From positions 186,001 through 250,000 of the forward strand of contig CAZBRD010000003.1 in the NCBI GenBank assembly GCA_964494205.1: a stretch of 64,000 bases of DNA, written 5' to 3'. The DNA is from JBBTCX01 sp964494205. Its GTDB lineage: Bacteria; Planctomycetota; Phycisphaerae; UBA1845. Of the stretch, positions 1-8,858 are shown piece by piece. The notes beneath the pieces are model-generated. The model was given only the letters and a program-made list of their open reading frames with translations. It was not told the origin of the DNA and made no database searches. The position numbers and the translations under genes were made by a program. Within the stretch, counting starts at the first letter, position 1; each line of letters starts with the position of its first letter.

Positions 1-96
1 ACCTCTGGTTTCATTCGGGAGTTCAAAAAGGGCACGCATTACATCTGCACCGAATTGCAGACTTCGTTCCTTTAGGTCTCCAAATATCCGCGGCAC
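1..96 (-). CDS. four-helix-bundle (S23/IVP-like) protein, N-terminus only
   Basis: Only the first 32 codons are inside the window and the frame is open to the edge. The start is GTG at 94-96, with a GGAG ribosome site six bases upstream and a stop codon two codons before it. The residues read MPRIFGDLKERSLQFGAD and then VMRALFELPNETRG. This resembles the opening helix of the four-helix-bundle family related to the 23S rRNA intervening-sequence protein, in which a K/R-E-R-S-x-x-F/L-A segment precedes a P-x-x-x-x-G turn. The biochemical role of the family is unknown. The assignment rests on one helix, so it is tentative. Confidence 0.55.
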   Translation of the reverse strand, partial: MPRIFGDLKERSLQFGADVMRALFELPNETRG

Positions 97-168
97 TCTT
101 CACTCCAAAGTCGAATATGTGAACGTTGCCCTACGTGGTTCTTTTGACGCCGCCTTTTTTTCGCTTAC

Positions 169-196
169 TTTAGGCGTTTAGGTTTTAGGCTTTAGG
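169..196. repeat. degenerate TTTAGG repeats
   Basis: Four TTTAGG units lie within 28 bases just downstream of the moxR stop codon, separated by zero to two bases. The tract is too short and irregular to be a telomere or a satellite. It looks like slippage-prone intergenic sequence. Confidence 0.4.
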
Positions 197-218
197 TTTT
201 CTCCGCCGTCCAATACGT

Positions 219-1214
219 TTACGGTACGGGTACGTGATCCAACACTGCCTGTACAACATCTTTCGACGTCTTCTCTTCCGCTTCGGCTTCGTAGGTGACG
301 ATGACGCGGTGGCGGAGGACATCCATTGCGATTGTCTTGACGTCCTGCGGCGTTACGTAACCGCGGCCATTGATGAACGCGGTAGCTTTGGCGCCTATGG
401 TGAGGGCGAGCGTTGCGCGGGGCGAGGCACCGTATTGCACCCAATCGCGGATCGGCAGATCGTAGGAGCCGGGGTCGCGGGTGGCCATGGTGATGTCGAC
501 GATATAGTCCTTGATCTTGTCGTCGATGTAGATTTCGTCGACGGTCTCGCGAGCACGAATGATGTCATCCGGTGACATCACGGAGTCGATTTCTAGTTGC
601 GGTTTGGTCATGCCCATGCGGTCGAGGATGCGGCGTTCCTCTTCTTTCGTCGGGTAATCGACGACGATCTTCATCATGAAACGGTCGACTTGCGCTTCGG
701 GAAGCGGATACGTTCCTTCCTGTTCAATGGGGTTTTGCGTGGCGAGAACGAGGAACGGGTCTTTCAACGTGAATGTCTCTTTGCCGATGGTTACCTGACG
801 TTCCTGCATAGCCTGCAGTAGGGCGGATTGCACTTTGGCTGGTGCGCGGTTGATTTCGTCGGCGAGAATGATGTTCGAGAAAATCGGTCCTTTTTGGACG
901 ACGAACGCGCCGTCGCTCGCGCGATAGATCAACGTACCGATCAAGTCCGCGGGAAGCAGGTCGGGCGTGAATTGAAGTCGCTGGAAGCCGGTATCGATGC
1001 CCTTTGCCAAGCACGCGACGGCTGTCGTCTTGGCGAGGCCGGGCACGCCTTCGATCAGCAGGTGGCCGTTGCCGAGGAGGCCGACCAACATGCGGTTGAG
1101 CAGAATGTCCTGCCCGACGATCACGCGGTGCATCTGCTCGAGGAGCCGACGAAAAGGCTCGCTGCGAGAAGCCACTTCCTTACCAATACTGCGAACATCC
1201 ACTTCGGTTGGCAT
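219..1214 (-). CDS. MoxR-family AAA+ ATPase
   Basis: A 331-residue AAA+ ATPase of the MoxR/RavA group, cytoplasmic chaperones thought to activate partner proteins, often ones with VWA domains. Visible motifs are Walker A GVPGLAKT (about 56-63), Walker B ILADEIN (about 116-122), sensor 1 ATQNP (about 159-163), and the PLPEAQxDRF segment typical of MoxR. The start is placed at ATG 1214 because GGAGAG lies about nine bases upstream; a longer frame reaches 1307 but its extra 31 residues look non-coding. The usual DUF58 and VWA partners are not adjacent. The downstream gene on this strand is a four-helix-bundle protein, and the only VWA protein in the window is 13 kb away. Confidence 0.93.
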   Translation of the reverse strand: MPTEVDVRSIGKEVASRSEPFRRLLEQMHRVIVGQDILLNRMLVGLLGNGHLLIEGVPGLAKTTAVACLAKGIDTGFQRLQFTPDLLPADLIGTLIYRASDGAFVVQKGPIFSNIILADEINRAPAKVQSALLQAMQERQVTIGKETFTLKDPFLVLATQNPIEQEGTYPLPEAQVDRFMMKIVVDYPTKEEERRILDRMGMTKPQLEIDSVMSPDDIIRARETVDEIYIDDKIKDYIVDITMATRDPGSYDLPIRDWVQYGASPRATLALTIGAKATAFINGRGYVTPQDVKTIAMDVLRHRVIVTYEAEAEEKTSKDVVQAVLDHVPVP

Positions 1215-1612
1215 GTACAATTCTCTCCGAAAGTCCAACGATTCAACGCCTGTTGCGACTGTATCGACGCGAAATGACAGACGCAAGAAAGGGAGAAATG
1301 CTGTCACCAGGAGATGCCAAAGGGCGTCATCGCTCGCAACTTATTACGCCTTCGTTGCAGGAGCGCAACACTTTCGTTCGTGATCGGACGGCGTAAGGAT
1401 CATGATGTTTCAGAATTGTAATTGCGTTGTTGGGGTTGCGTGTCTCTACCGTTACAGCGCTTCAAGACTTGAATCGTAGGGCGGGTTTCACCCGCCGCCA
1501 TAAAGAACGATGTGTTTCGGCGGGTAGAACGCGCCCTGCTTCTACACGTGCGCAAGCAACGATGCCATGTTAGCAAATCGTGTGCAAGCAAGTCGTGGCA
1601 GGAAGGGCTTCG
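1215..1612. other. intergenic, moxR promoter side
   Basis: Nearly 400 bases without a convincing gene. It holds the upstream region of moxR and one GGCGGGT-type palindrome at 1480-1496. Short frames here run through the palindrome and are not credible. Confidence 0.6.
1480..1496. repeat. palindrome GGCGGGT-TTC-ACCCGCC
   Basis: A perfect 7-bp stem with a three-base loop, preceded by CGTAG. The same element occurs at 33715-33731, 33759-33774 (inverted) and 38102-38118 (inverted). A variant with the same GAATCGTAGGG lead-in is at 58904-58924. It is a dispersed REP-like element. Confidence 0.8.
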
Positions 1613-3295
1613 TTATGCCTTAGCGGGTTGCAAAGCTGTGCGGATTTCGGCGATCAGTTGATCGACTTTGAAGGGCTTAAACAGAACCGACGAGAGGCCT
1701 TCTCGTCGGGCGCGAACAATGGAATGGTTCGGGTCATATCCAAACCCCGTCGTCAGGATGACCGGCGTGTCGGGGTTCGCCTGCTTGGCGGCTGCGAATA
1801 CCTCGTAGCCATTCTTGCCCGGCATCTGGATGTCGCTGAGCACAAGGTCGAAACGGTTTTCCTGCACAAGGCGGGCGGCTTCAATTCCGTCGGAGGCGGT
1901 CACGACCGAACAGCCAACGTTGGTCAGCACGTCGCGAACGGTGTCGCGAATGATATCTTCGTCATCGACAACGAGAATTCGCTTGTCGGCCAAGAGTGGG
2001 TCTTTCGGCTTGTTGCCGGCGCATTTCGTGCCGAGAACACCAGCACGTTCCGATGTCATTTCCTTGATCGTCGTGCGAATCGTAATCGCGTTCGTTGATA
2101 TCTTTCGCAGTCGGTGACGCAAATCGTCGTGACCAATGTAGTCTTCGACAAGGCTTTCCACGTCAGTGAGGATGTCATTCAACGGGCCCGTGATTTCAGC
2201 CATCACATTTCGGCCAAGTTGCCCCGTCGTGGTGTATCGCTCTGAAACAAGCAGTTCGAGAATGTGCAGCGCCAGCGCGATATAACGTGCGAAAATCTCA
2301 GCAAATTGTCGATCGTCCTCGTTGAACGCAGCGACTTTCGTGCTTTCAAAATTGGCTACGCCGACGACCTGATCCTGCAGCATGAGCGGCACCGTCAACG
2401 ACGATCGCGCCTGCTCGATGCCTTGCAGATATCTTGGATCATTCCGCACATCGGGGCAGATGTAGCTTCGACCTCGCGCGACAACATAACCACAGATGCC
2501 GTTGCCTTCCGGTGTTGCGTAGAGTTCAGTTTCCTGAGCGGAGGGCGGCATGTTGAAGGCGAGGACGGGATCGAGTCGGTTTGTTTTCTTGTTCAGGATT
2601 CGGATGTGGAAGTTGTCGAAGTGCAGGATGTCTTTGGTACAGCGGAGGATTTTTCTTTCGAGCACATCCAGCCGCGCCTGAGCATCCAGCTTCGCGAGCT
2701 GTTGCGTGTCGAGGCTTACCAACTCCTGCCCCGCGCGATCGATCGCATGAATCGTATCCTGCAAGCGGCGCGCGTTGGTGACGTCCGTTACGACGGCTGC
2801 CACGTGCGTGACGCGGTTTTGCAGATCGATGACCGGCGTCGCGGTTAATTCAAAGTGCTCGTTGTTTTCGGATCGTATGTTCAGGCGACGTCCGCGCACC
2901 TGTCCAACAGCGGGACGCAAGTCTGCTTGAGCGACTTGAAACGTCTCCACGCAGAACTGGCAAACCTGATCCTTGATTCCCTGAGCGAAGGAGAGCATCT
3001 TGTCGTTGGCCCATTCCAGTTCGCCCTTTTCGTCGACGACGCAAATGCCTTCGTTCACGCTGTCGATAATGGCGGCTGCCCGACCGGTGGAGTGAACACC
3101 CTGTACCTGTGTCAGGTCGGACGGTCGGCAGATGACAGCATCGAAGCGATCTCGTCGCAGGGCGCTAAGACCTTCGTCGAGTGTCGCGGCGTGTTCGACG
3201 CGGCCAAGGTTCTCGGTTGGAGTCAGGATTTCGTCGGCACCCTCTGGGTTGCCAATGATCAGGATGTGCGATAGCTGTACGGAACTCTGGGTCAT
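1613..3295 (-). CDS. PAS-GAF-receiver signalling protein without kinase domain
   Basis: A 560-residue cytoplasmic signalling protein. The order is a receiver-like fold (about 9-62) with no aspartate at the phosphoacceptor position, a PAS domain (about 72-175), a GAF domain (about 195-345), a helical stretch (350-415) resembling a histidine-kinase dimerisation region but without a clear H-box, and a complete C-terminal receiver (437-556). The last has the acidic pair D444/D445, phosphoacceptor D488, T515 and K540. No HATPase domain is present, so it cannot phosphorylate itself and presumably receives phosphate from another kinase. The PAS domain may bind a ligand or cofactor; none can be named. 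No partner kinase is nearby. Confidence 0.85.
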   Translation of the reverse strand: MTQSSVQLSHILIIGNPEGADEILTPTENLGRVEHAATLDEGLSALRRDRFDAVICRPSDLTQVQGVHSTGRAAAIIDSVNEGICVVDEKGELEWANDKMLSFAQGIKDQVCQFCVETFQVAQADLRPAVGQVRGRRLNIRSENNEHFELTATPVIDLQNRVTHVAAVVTDVTNARRLQDTIHAIDRAGQELVSLDTQQLAKLDAQARLDVLERKILRCTKDILHFDNFHIRILNKKTNRLDPVLAFNMPPSAQETELYATPEGNGICGYVVARGRSYICPDVRNDPRYLQGIEQARSSLTVPLMLQDQVVGVANFESTKVAAFNEDDRQFAEIFARYIALALHILELLVSERYTTTGQLGRNVMAEITGPLNDILTDVESLVEDYIGHDDLRHRLRKISTNAITIRTTIKEMTSERAGVLGTKCAGNKPKDPLLADKRILVVDDEDIIRDTVRDVLTNVGCSVVTASDGIEAARLVQENRFDLVLSDIQMPGKNGYEVFAAAKQANPDTPVILTTGFGYDPNHSIVRARREGLSSVLFKPFKVDQLIAEIRTALQPAKA

Positions 3296-3798
3296 CTCTT
3301 TGTTATCTCTAACAACAACAAAACAATGCCATACGTTTTATTATAGGCGGGTGATTGGCTTGATCGCGTAACGTCATGCGGCGCACTCGAAAAACGACAG
3401 AAAAATAGAGTTTACCCGCGCGAGGCTGTCAGACGCAAATGTCATCTCAGGATTCGACGAACAAAACCAAATCGAGTCGTTGTGACTCACGCTTCGAATT
3501 CCAGCCCATTTCGTTTATCGGCCAACCGGTGTCGGCGATGATGAGCGATTCGCTCGAACGCATGCGGACCAGAGATTAAGGAGTGTTTAGTAAGCTGGTC
3601 CTCAGGGATATTCCTTTGTTATTCCCGCCCGGAAGAGGTTGTGGCGGCATGTTACGGGCCGCGCCGATCTTGCGCGAACAAATCCAATTCTTGCCGTAAG
3701 TTCGCCTTTTGGTAGGATTTTTTCACGCAATTAGTACGCAACCGAATAACTGGGCGATGGGGGCGCGTAACGCTCGAAGGGTAGTTCGGAGATAGAAC
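3296..3798. other. intergenic region with a possible small ORF
   Basis: About 500 bases between the divergent signalling gene and the DUF1579 gene. Apart from the 46-codon frame at 3439-3579 I see no gene. The last 12 bases carry the GGAG ribosome site of the next gene. Confidence 0.5.
3439..3579 (+). CDS. possible 46-residue small protein
   Basis: An ATG frame of 46 codons ending in TAA, with a polar N-terminus rich in Ser, Thr and Lys and a C-terminus reading SAMMSDSLERMRTRD. Codon choice is not unusual for the window. A GAGG lies about 13 bases upstream of the ATG, too far for a good ribosome site. I recognise no family. It is listed because it fills a gap and has protein-like composition; it may be chance. 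Confidence 0.25.
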   Translation: MSSQDSTNKTKSSRCDSRFEFQPISFIGQPVSAMMSDSLERMRTRD

Positions 3799-4266
3799 AT
3801 GTTCATGCCGCAATTAACAGAGCACCACGAGCGACTGAAGGCCTTCGTGGGCGAATGGGCCGGGGAAGAGAAGTTACACCCGATGCCATGGGACCCCAAT
3901 GGGGCCAACGTGACGTCGAAGGTCTCCTATCAATTGGAACTCGACGGCTTCTTTCTGAAGTGTGAGCACGCCCAGCTTCGTGATGGGAAGACGACCTATC
4001 GTGGCATTGGAATATTCGGCTGGGATTCGTTTCAGAACAAACACACCATGCACTGGTTCGACACGATGGGCTGCGACCCAGGCGCGCCGGCGACAGGCAC
4101 GTGCGAGCGCGGTACGTTCAAATACCAAAGTCAGCATCCGATGGGGCATGGCCGCTACACCTTCACGATCGTCGACAAGAACACGTACACGTTTAAGATG
4201 GAGCAATCGAAGGACGGGCAGAATTGGATGCCTTTCCTCGATGGAACGTACAGGCGGGTGAAGTAG
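3799..4266 (+). CDS. DUF1579 family protein
   Basis: A 155-residue protein with the DUF1579 pattern: an N-terminal helix with LTEHHERLKAFVGEWAGEE, a GxFLKCEH strand, a GIGIFGWDSFQNKHTMHWFD block, and a closing strand ending in DGTYRRV. The family is expected to form a small beta-barrel, but its function is unknown. There is no signal peptide, so it is probably cytoplasmic. The start has GGAG eight bases upstream; a second ATG two codons in is possible. It lies 45 bases before the ThiO-like gene and could share its transcript. Confidence 0.8.
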   Translation: MFMPQLTEHHERLKAFVGEWAGEEKLHPMPWDPNGANVTSKVSYQLELDGFFLKCEHAQLRDGKTTYRGIGIFGWDSFQNKHTMHWFDTMGCDPGAPATGTCERGTFKYQSQHPMGHGRYTFTIVDKNTYTFKMEQSKDGQNWMPFLDGTYRRVK

Positions 4267-4311
4267 CAGCGCGAATTGGTTTTCAAATCTGACTAAGTCA
4301 ATTGGGGTCCG

Positions 4312-5439
4312 TTGAGCAGCGGAACAGATGTTGTAGTCATCGGCGGCGGCGTGGTCGGATTGGCGGTCGCGCGGCGTTTGCGCCGTGAGGGCGCGAGCGT
4401 CACGCTGATTGATCGTTCTGATTGCGGGCGCGAGGCTTCTTGGGCGGGTGCGGGTATCATTGCCCCATGCAACCCGCATCGCGACGATCCCATCTACCAC
4501 CTCCACGAGCGTAGCTTGGCTGCGTTTCCAACTTTCTGCGATGAGCTTCGAGCGGAGAGCGGTATCGATCCGGAATATGACCGCGCGGGCGCGCTCGAAT
4601 TGTTGCTGACCGATCAGGCAGTGCAGATCGCGAGATCGGATATTCGCGCTGCGCAATCGCAGCGTACGGCCGACGGGCGAGCTGTGCTTGACTACCTTGA
4701 GCCGGATCAATCCGTCGGGCTGGAGCCGATCATCTCGGCTGACATTCTCGGTGCGGTCGAGTGCCGCAAGACAGCAATCGTGCGGAACCCGCGATTGTTG
4801 CAAGCGGCATACACATCGTGCCAGCGGGCCGGTGTGAACTTGGTTGAACACGCGCCGGTCACTGAGTTGGTCGTAGTGGATGACAGGATCTGCGGTGTTC
4901 GCACGACGTCACAATTCACTGAGGCCAAGTCTGTGGTGCTGTGTGCCGGGGCGTGGTCTTCGCAACTTCATCCATCGCTTGCGACCGCCATGCCGGTTCA
5001 TCCGGTGCGCGGACAGATGATCCTACTGAAGCTTCCGGAGCGGCGGTTCACGCATGTGATCTCGCGCGGGAAGTTCTATCTCGTTCCGCGCCGCGATGGT
5101 CACGTGTTGCTCGGTTCAACAGAAGAACCAGAAGCCGGTTTCGTCAAGCGTTGCACACCGCAGGGAATCAACAAGTTGTTTGAGTCCGCCGTTCGCATGG
5201 TGCCTTCGCTGGCCGACGCGCCGGTGGAGGCCATGTGGTCCGGACTTCGACCGGGAACCCCGGACGACAAGCCATATCTTGGTTCAGTACCGGGAATCGA
5301 GGGAATTATTGCTGCGACTGGGCACTTCCGCGCCGGCTTAACGCTTGCACCGGTGACGGCTGAGTACGTGGCTGCCATTCTGAGTGGGCGAGGGTATGAT
5401 CTCGACCTTGCGTGCTGTACGCCGGGTCGAAACCGGTAA
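4312..5439 (+). CDS. FAD-dependent glycine oxidase / D-amino-acid oxidase family (ThiO-like)
   Basis: A 375-residue DAO-family flavoprotein. The Rossmann motif VVVIGGGVVGLAVA (about 7-20) is followed by an acidic residue at the end of the second strand (D34) and by GREASWAGAGIIAP, a flavin-contact segment typical of ThiO glycine oxidases. The C-terminal part has WSGLRPGTPDDKPYLG and a GHFRAGLTLAP segment, also typical. ThiO makes iminoglycine for thiamine thiazole synthesis, but no other thi gene is nearby, so a general amine oxidase is an alternative. The start must be TTG 4312: an in-frame TAA lies 18 bases upstream and no other start codon intervenes. Confidence 0.82.
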   Translation: MSSGTDVVVIGGGVVGLAVARRLRREGASVTLIDRSDCGREASWAGAGIIAPCNPHRDDPIYHLHERSLAAFPTFCDELRAESGIDPEYDRAGALELLLTDQAVQIARSDIRAAQSQRTADGRAVLDYLEPDQSVGLEPIISADILGAVECRKTAIVRNPRLLQAAYTSCQRAGVNLVEHAPVTELVVVDDRICGVRTTSQFTEAKSVVLCAGAWSSQLHPSLATAMPVHPVRGQMILLKLPERRFTHVISRGKFYLVPRRDGHVLLGSTEEPEAGFVKRCTPQGINKLFESAVRMVPSLADAPVEAMWSGLRPGTPDDKPYLGSVPGIEGIIAATGHFRAGLTLAPVTAEYVAAILSGRGYDLDLACCTPGRNR

Positions 5440-5488
5440 CGTGCGGACGTGTATCGGGCATTCTCAAAAATCTTGTTGGAGTCTATGG

Positions 5489-6328
5489 ATGATTGATGCA
5501 AGGAGTATGAATTTGTTTCGTTCAAATAATGGCTTAAAGACCGTATTGATTATGGGTGGTTTGGTGGTCTTGTTCGCATCGACAACGACGACGCGCGCAG
5601 AAGACCTTCCGAAGGCTGACACGATTCTCGATCGCTACATCGAAGTCACCGGCGGAAAGGCAAAGTACGAGGCGTTGAAGAACGTCGTGTTCCAAGCCAA
5701 CCTCGAAGCTGCCCCGGGAATGTCACTGAAGCTCAAGAGTTATCAAGCGCCTCCTGACAAGATGTATGTCGCCGTGGAGATTCCCGGCATGGGTCAATCC
5801 GAACAAGGCTATAGCAACGGAGTGGCCTGGGAGAAAACCGCCGGAATGCCGCCGCGCATCCGTTCGGGTGATGAAGCTACCGAGTTCAAGAATGATGCGG
5901 AATTCAATAGAGAGCTTCGTTGGCGAGACGCCTACAAGGAAGTGAAAACCCTTGGCGTTGAGGATGTCGATGGCAAGCCTGCGTACAAAGTCGAACTTAT
6001 TCCCAAAGAAGGCGAAACTGCGCAAAATTTGTATGACAAAGAGTCCGGTTTGCTGTTGAGATCTTTGTCCAAGAAAAAGGGGCCCATGGGAGAGGCAACG
6101 GTCGAGATCAACTTCTCAGACTACAAAGAGGCAGGGGGCGTCAAGTTTGCTCATAAGATGGTTGTCAAATCCGGTCCGCAAGCCGTCACCATGGTCTTCG
6201 AAAAGTATGAAGTGAATGTCGACATTCCTGCCGACCGTTTCGACTTGCCGGCCGATGTGAAGGCGCTGGCCGAAAAGGAAAAAAGCGCGAAGCCCGAAGA
6301 GAAGAAACCGGAAGTAAAGAAGCCGTAG
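5489..6328 (+). CDS. secreted LolA-like protein, first of tandem pair
   Basis: About 279 residues with an N-terminal signal peptide (LKTVLIMGGLVVLFAS, then a cut near TRA-ED). The mature part opens with LDRYIEVTGGKAKYEALKNV and continues as beta strands, a pattern seen in LolA/LolB-like lipid-binding proteins annotated as lipoprotein-sorting. The C-terminus is a Lys/Glu-rich tail. The start at 5489 has GGAG seven bases upstream; ATG 5507 is an alternative but its AGGAG is only one base away. It is a close paralogue of the next gene, sharing motifs such as LRWR-x-x-YKE and ADRFDxPADVKAL. Periplasmic lipid or polymer binding is a guess. Confidence 0.65.
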   Translation: MIDARSMNLFRSNNGLKTVLIMGGLVVLFASTTTTRAEDLPKADTILDRYIEVTGGKAKYEALKNVVFQANLEAAPGMSLKLKSYQAPPDKMYVAVEIPGMGQSEQGYSNGVAWEKTAGMPPRIRSGDEATEFKNDAEFNRELRWRDAYKEVKTLGVEDVDGKPAYKVELIPKEGETAQNLYDKESGLLLRSLSKKKGPMGEATVEINFSDYKEAGGVKFAHKMVVKSGPQAVTMVFEKYEVNVDIPADRFDLPADVKALAEKEKSAKPEEKKPEVKKP

Positions 6329-6361
6329 TGCCGACGGCTAAGTGGTTGCAATTGAACGTCG

Positions 6362-6433
6362 AGGAGTGACAAGGATGAATCGTATTCCGAATGCTTATGG
6401 GCGTAACAGACTTCCTTGATCCTTGTCACTCCT
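6362..6433. repeat. 15-bp perfect inverted repeat between paralogues
   Basis: AGGAGTGACAAGGAT (6362-6376) is exactly reverse-complemented at 6419-6433, with 42 bases between. There is no T-tract, so it is not a standard terminator. The position between two tandem paralogues suggests a small element or duplication scar. Confidence 0.75.
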
Positions 6434-6495
6434 GACGCCTGAGAACCATTTCAGTTTATTGCCGATACGCCCTCATTTATTGCGAGAGGTTTGTG

Positions 6496-7326
6496 ATGCC
6501 ATTCCCGCGCAGTTTGCCCTCCAAAAACTTGACCATGCATTCGCCGTCATGGTTAGTAACCTTGTTCGTTACACTCTTTGCTGTGCCGACAAAAACCTAC
6601 TGCGGAGATGAGCCACTCCCCAAGGCGCAGGACGTTCTCGATCGCTATATCGAAGTCACTGGCGGAAAAGCAAACTACGAAAAACTGAAAAGCATGGTAA
6701 TTACCGGTGACATCATCGTTGAACCGAACACCAAACTCCGACTGAAGAGCTGGCACGAAGCGCCGGAGCGTATGTATATCTTATTGGATTCGGTCCAGGT
6801 GGGGCTCACACAACAGGGATACGACAAGGGAGTTGCCTGGGACCGAAGTCCAACCTCCGGGCCGCGAATTCGTACCGGCGCGGAAAAAGAGCTTTCAATA
6901 CGGCAGGCGCAATTCAATCCCGAATTGCGTTGGCGCGAAATCTACAAAGAAGCCACAACCGTCGGTTTGGAAGTTATTGAAGGGAAGCAGGCCTATCGCA
7001 TTGAGTTGATTCCGAAAAGCGGGCGGGCCGAGCACCAGTTCTATGACAAGGACTCGGGTTTTCTTTTGAAGACGACATCAAGCGTCGAAAATCAAAAAGG
7101 CAGCGATGAACCGCTCGAACAGTATTATGGTGATTATAAGGAGACTGACGGAATCACGGCTGCCCATCGGATCAGTCAGATTCGGGGCGCCGAGAAATCA
7201 ACCATCCTCATCGAGAAAATTGAATACAACGCCAAAATTGCTGCTGATCGATTTGACCCTCCTGCTGACGTAAAGGCACTAATTGACAAAGAAAAAACCG
7301 AATCAACGGAAAAAAAGAAACCATAG
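6496..7326 (+). CDS. secreted LolA-like protein, second of tandem pair
   Basis: A 276-residue paralogue of the preceding gene. It has a signal peptide (WLVTLFVTLFAVPTKTYC) followed by LDRYIEVTGGKANYEKLKSM, nearly identical to the same segment upstream, and the same closing ADRFDPPADVKAL plus Lys/Glu tail. ATG 6496 is chosen over the adjacent GTG 6493 because GAGAGG lies six bases before it. The shared strands LRLKSW, GVAWDRS and LRWREIYKEA show that the whole gene was duplicated, not one domain. The function is unknown and is presumed periplasmic, lipid-related. Confidence 0.65.
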   Translation: MPFPRSLPSKNLTMHSPSWLVTLFVTLFAVPTKTYCGDEPLPKAQDVLDRYIEVTGGKANYEKLKSMVITGDIIVEPNTKLRLKSWHEAPERMYILLDSVQVGLTQQGYDKGVAWDRSPTSGPRIRTGAEKELSIRQAQFNPELRWREIYKEATTVGLEVIEGKQAYRIELIPKSGRAEHQFYDKDSGFLLKTTSSVENQKGSDEPLEQYYGDYKETDGITAAHRISQIRGAEKSTILIEKIEYNAKIAADRFDPPADVKALIDKEKTESTEKKKP

Positions 7327-7409
7327 CTGTTTCGCTAACAGCAACCCCAAACACGCACCGAGCAAGATCTGAATATTCGGGCTGAGTAGCCTAGCCGCAG
7401 GGGCCTCTG

Positions 7410-8732
7410 ATGTGGAAATCCTTCCTGCAACTTCCGGGGTCCATCTACATCCTCTGCCTCGGGACGTTCATCAATCGCGCCGGAACGTTTCTGCTCGTTT
7501 TCATGACGTTGTATCTGGAGAGCCGGCTAAACCTCGGCGTTCAGAAAGCAACGATCGCGATGGGCATCGCGGCGTTTGGCAGTCTGCTGGCTGGATTGAT
7601 CGGCGGGCATCTGGCTGATCGGTTCGGGCGTCGGCCTGTCATGCTCACCGCGCTGGTCGGCGGCGCGGTGGTCATGCTGTTGTTTGGTTACCTTTCCTCA
7701 GCGCCGCTGATCATGGCGGCGCTGTTTCTTTTTACTCTGATTTCCGACATGTATCGCCCGGCGGTGATGGCCATGATCGCCGATCTGGTCGAGCCCGAAC
7801 GCAGGCCGCAGGCGTTCGCGATCATGTACGTGGCCATCAATCTTGGCTTCGCCGTCGCGCCGCTCATCGGTGGCCGACTGGTTGAATTGTCCTACATGTG
7901 GCTGTTCCGACTCGATGCGCTGACCACGCTGGCCTATGCGTTCATCATTTTCGTCGCCATTCGCGAAACGCTGCCGTCAAAGGTGAAAAAACTCGCCCGT
8001 GACGGAGAAGGATTTCTGAAGGACGCCGGCGAGTCAGCGGCCGACGGATTAGATGCGAAGACTGATCCTATCGGCTCAGCTACGGCAGTCGCCGATCATC
8101 CACCGCATCAGCAAGTCGCTCTGTTTCAAGCGATGAAATACATCGCGAGCGATTTCACATTCATGCGGTTCGCGACCGGTTTGCTGCTCGTATCCATTGT
8201 CTTCATGCAGAGTCAATCAACCCTGCCGCTGTACATGAAGAGTCTTGGTTTCTCCGAGAAGGATTTCGGTGATGTTGTCTTTGTCAATGGCTTGCTGATC
8301 GTGCTCTTGCAATTGCCGCTTACGATGTTTCTGTCGCGCTTCCCGCGCGCCCTCTTGTTGATGACCGCCGCCGCGTTTGTAGGCGTGGGCTTCGGCGCCG
8401 TGGAATGGTCCGTAACCAAATGGCACTTCCGTGCAACCGTCGTCGTCTGGACCATCGGCGAGATCATGCAGGCGCCGCTGCTCTCGGCCATCGTCGGCGA
8501 TCTCGCGCCGGTGCATTTGCGAGCGCGATACATGGGTGTGCTCACCATGTGCTTTTCGATGGCGGGAGTGTTGGGTCAGCCGATCGGCGGGTTCGTTCTC
8601 TCGCGATACGGGCACACGTACGTTTGGCTCGGCGGCGTGGTTGTCGCGGCGATGGCTGCGGTGATGTTCGCGAGCATCGGCAAAGAACTCTCGCGGCGAC
8701 ATTCGGAGCATGAGATGGAAGTGGCGCATTAG
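7410..8732 (+). CDS. MFS transporter
   Basis: A 440-residue major facilitator superfamily protein of about 12 membrane helices. The loop 2-3 signature reads GGHLADRFGRRPVML (about 67-81), and the drug/H+ antiporter-like helix 5 follows. A long polar loop (about residues 190-235) separates the two halves, as usual. The sequence resembles the MdtH/YbgG-like efflux group, but the substrate cannot be told. It sits after the LolA-like pair on the same strand with an 83-base gap, so it may or may not be cotranscribed. Confidence 0.85.
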   Translation: MWKSFLQLPGSIYILCLGTFINRAGTFLLVFMTLYLESRLNLGVQKATIAMGIAAFGSLLAGLIGGHLADRFGRRPVMLTALVGGAVVMLLFGYLSSAPLIMAALFLFTLISDMYRPAVMAMIADLVEPERRPQAFAIMYVAINLGFAVAPLIGGRLVELSYMWLFRLDALTTLAYAFIIFVAIRETLPSKVKKLARDGEGFLKDAGESAADGLDAKTDPIGSATAVADHPPHQQVALFQAMKYIASDFTFMRFATGLLLVSIVFMQSQSTLPLYMKSLGFSEKDFGDVVFVNGLLIVLLQLPLTMFLSRFPRALLLMTAAAFVGVGFGAVEWSVTKWHFRATVVVWTIGEIMQAPLLSAIVGDLAPVHLRARYMGVLTMCFSMAGVLGQPIGGFVLSRYGHTYVWLGGVVVAAMAAVMFASIGKELSRRHSEHEMEVAH

Positions 8733-8858
8733 TCGAAATCGCCCGTGATTCCATCGCTTATCGGCACTTCCTCCATATACCCTTGGTGAATCGTAATCTT
8801 AAGCGGGGACATACCGCGCGTTCGACAAACGAAGTTAATCTGATTCGGAGGGGTAATC

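Noticed and set aside
169..196. Telomere-like repeat
   Set aside because: Only four irregular TTTAGG units; no terminal structure is indicated.
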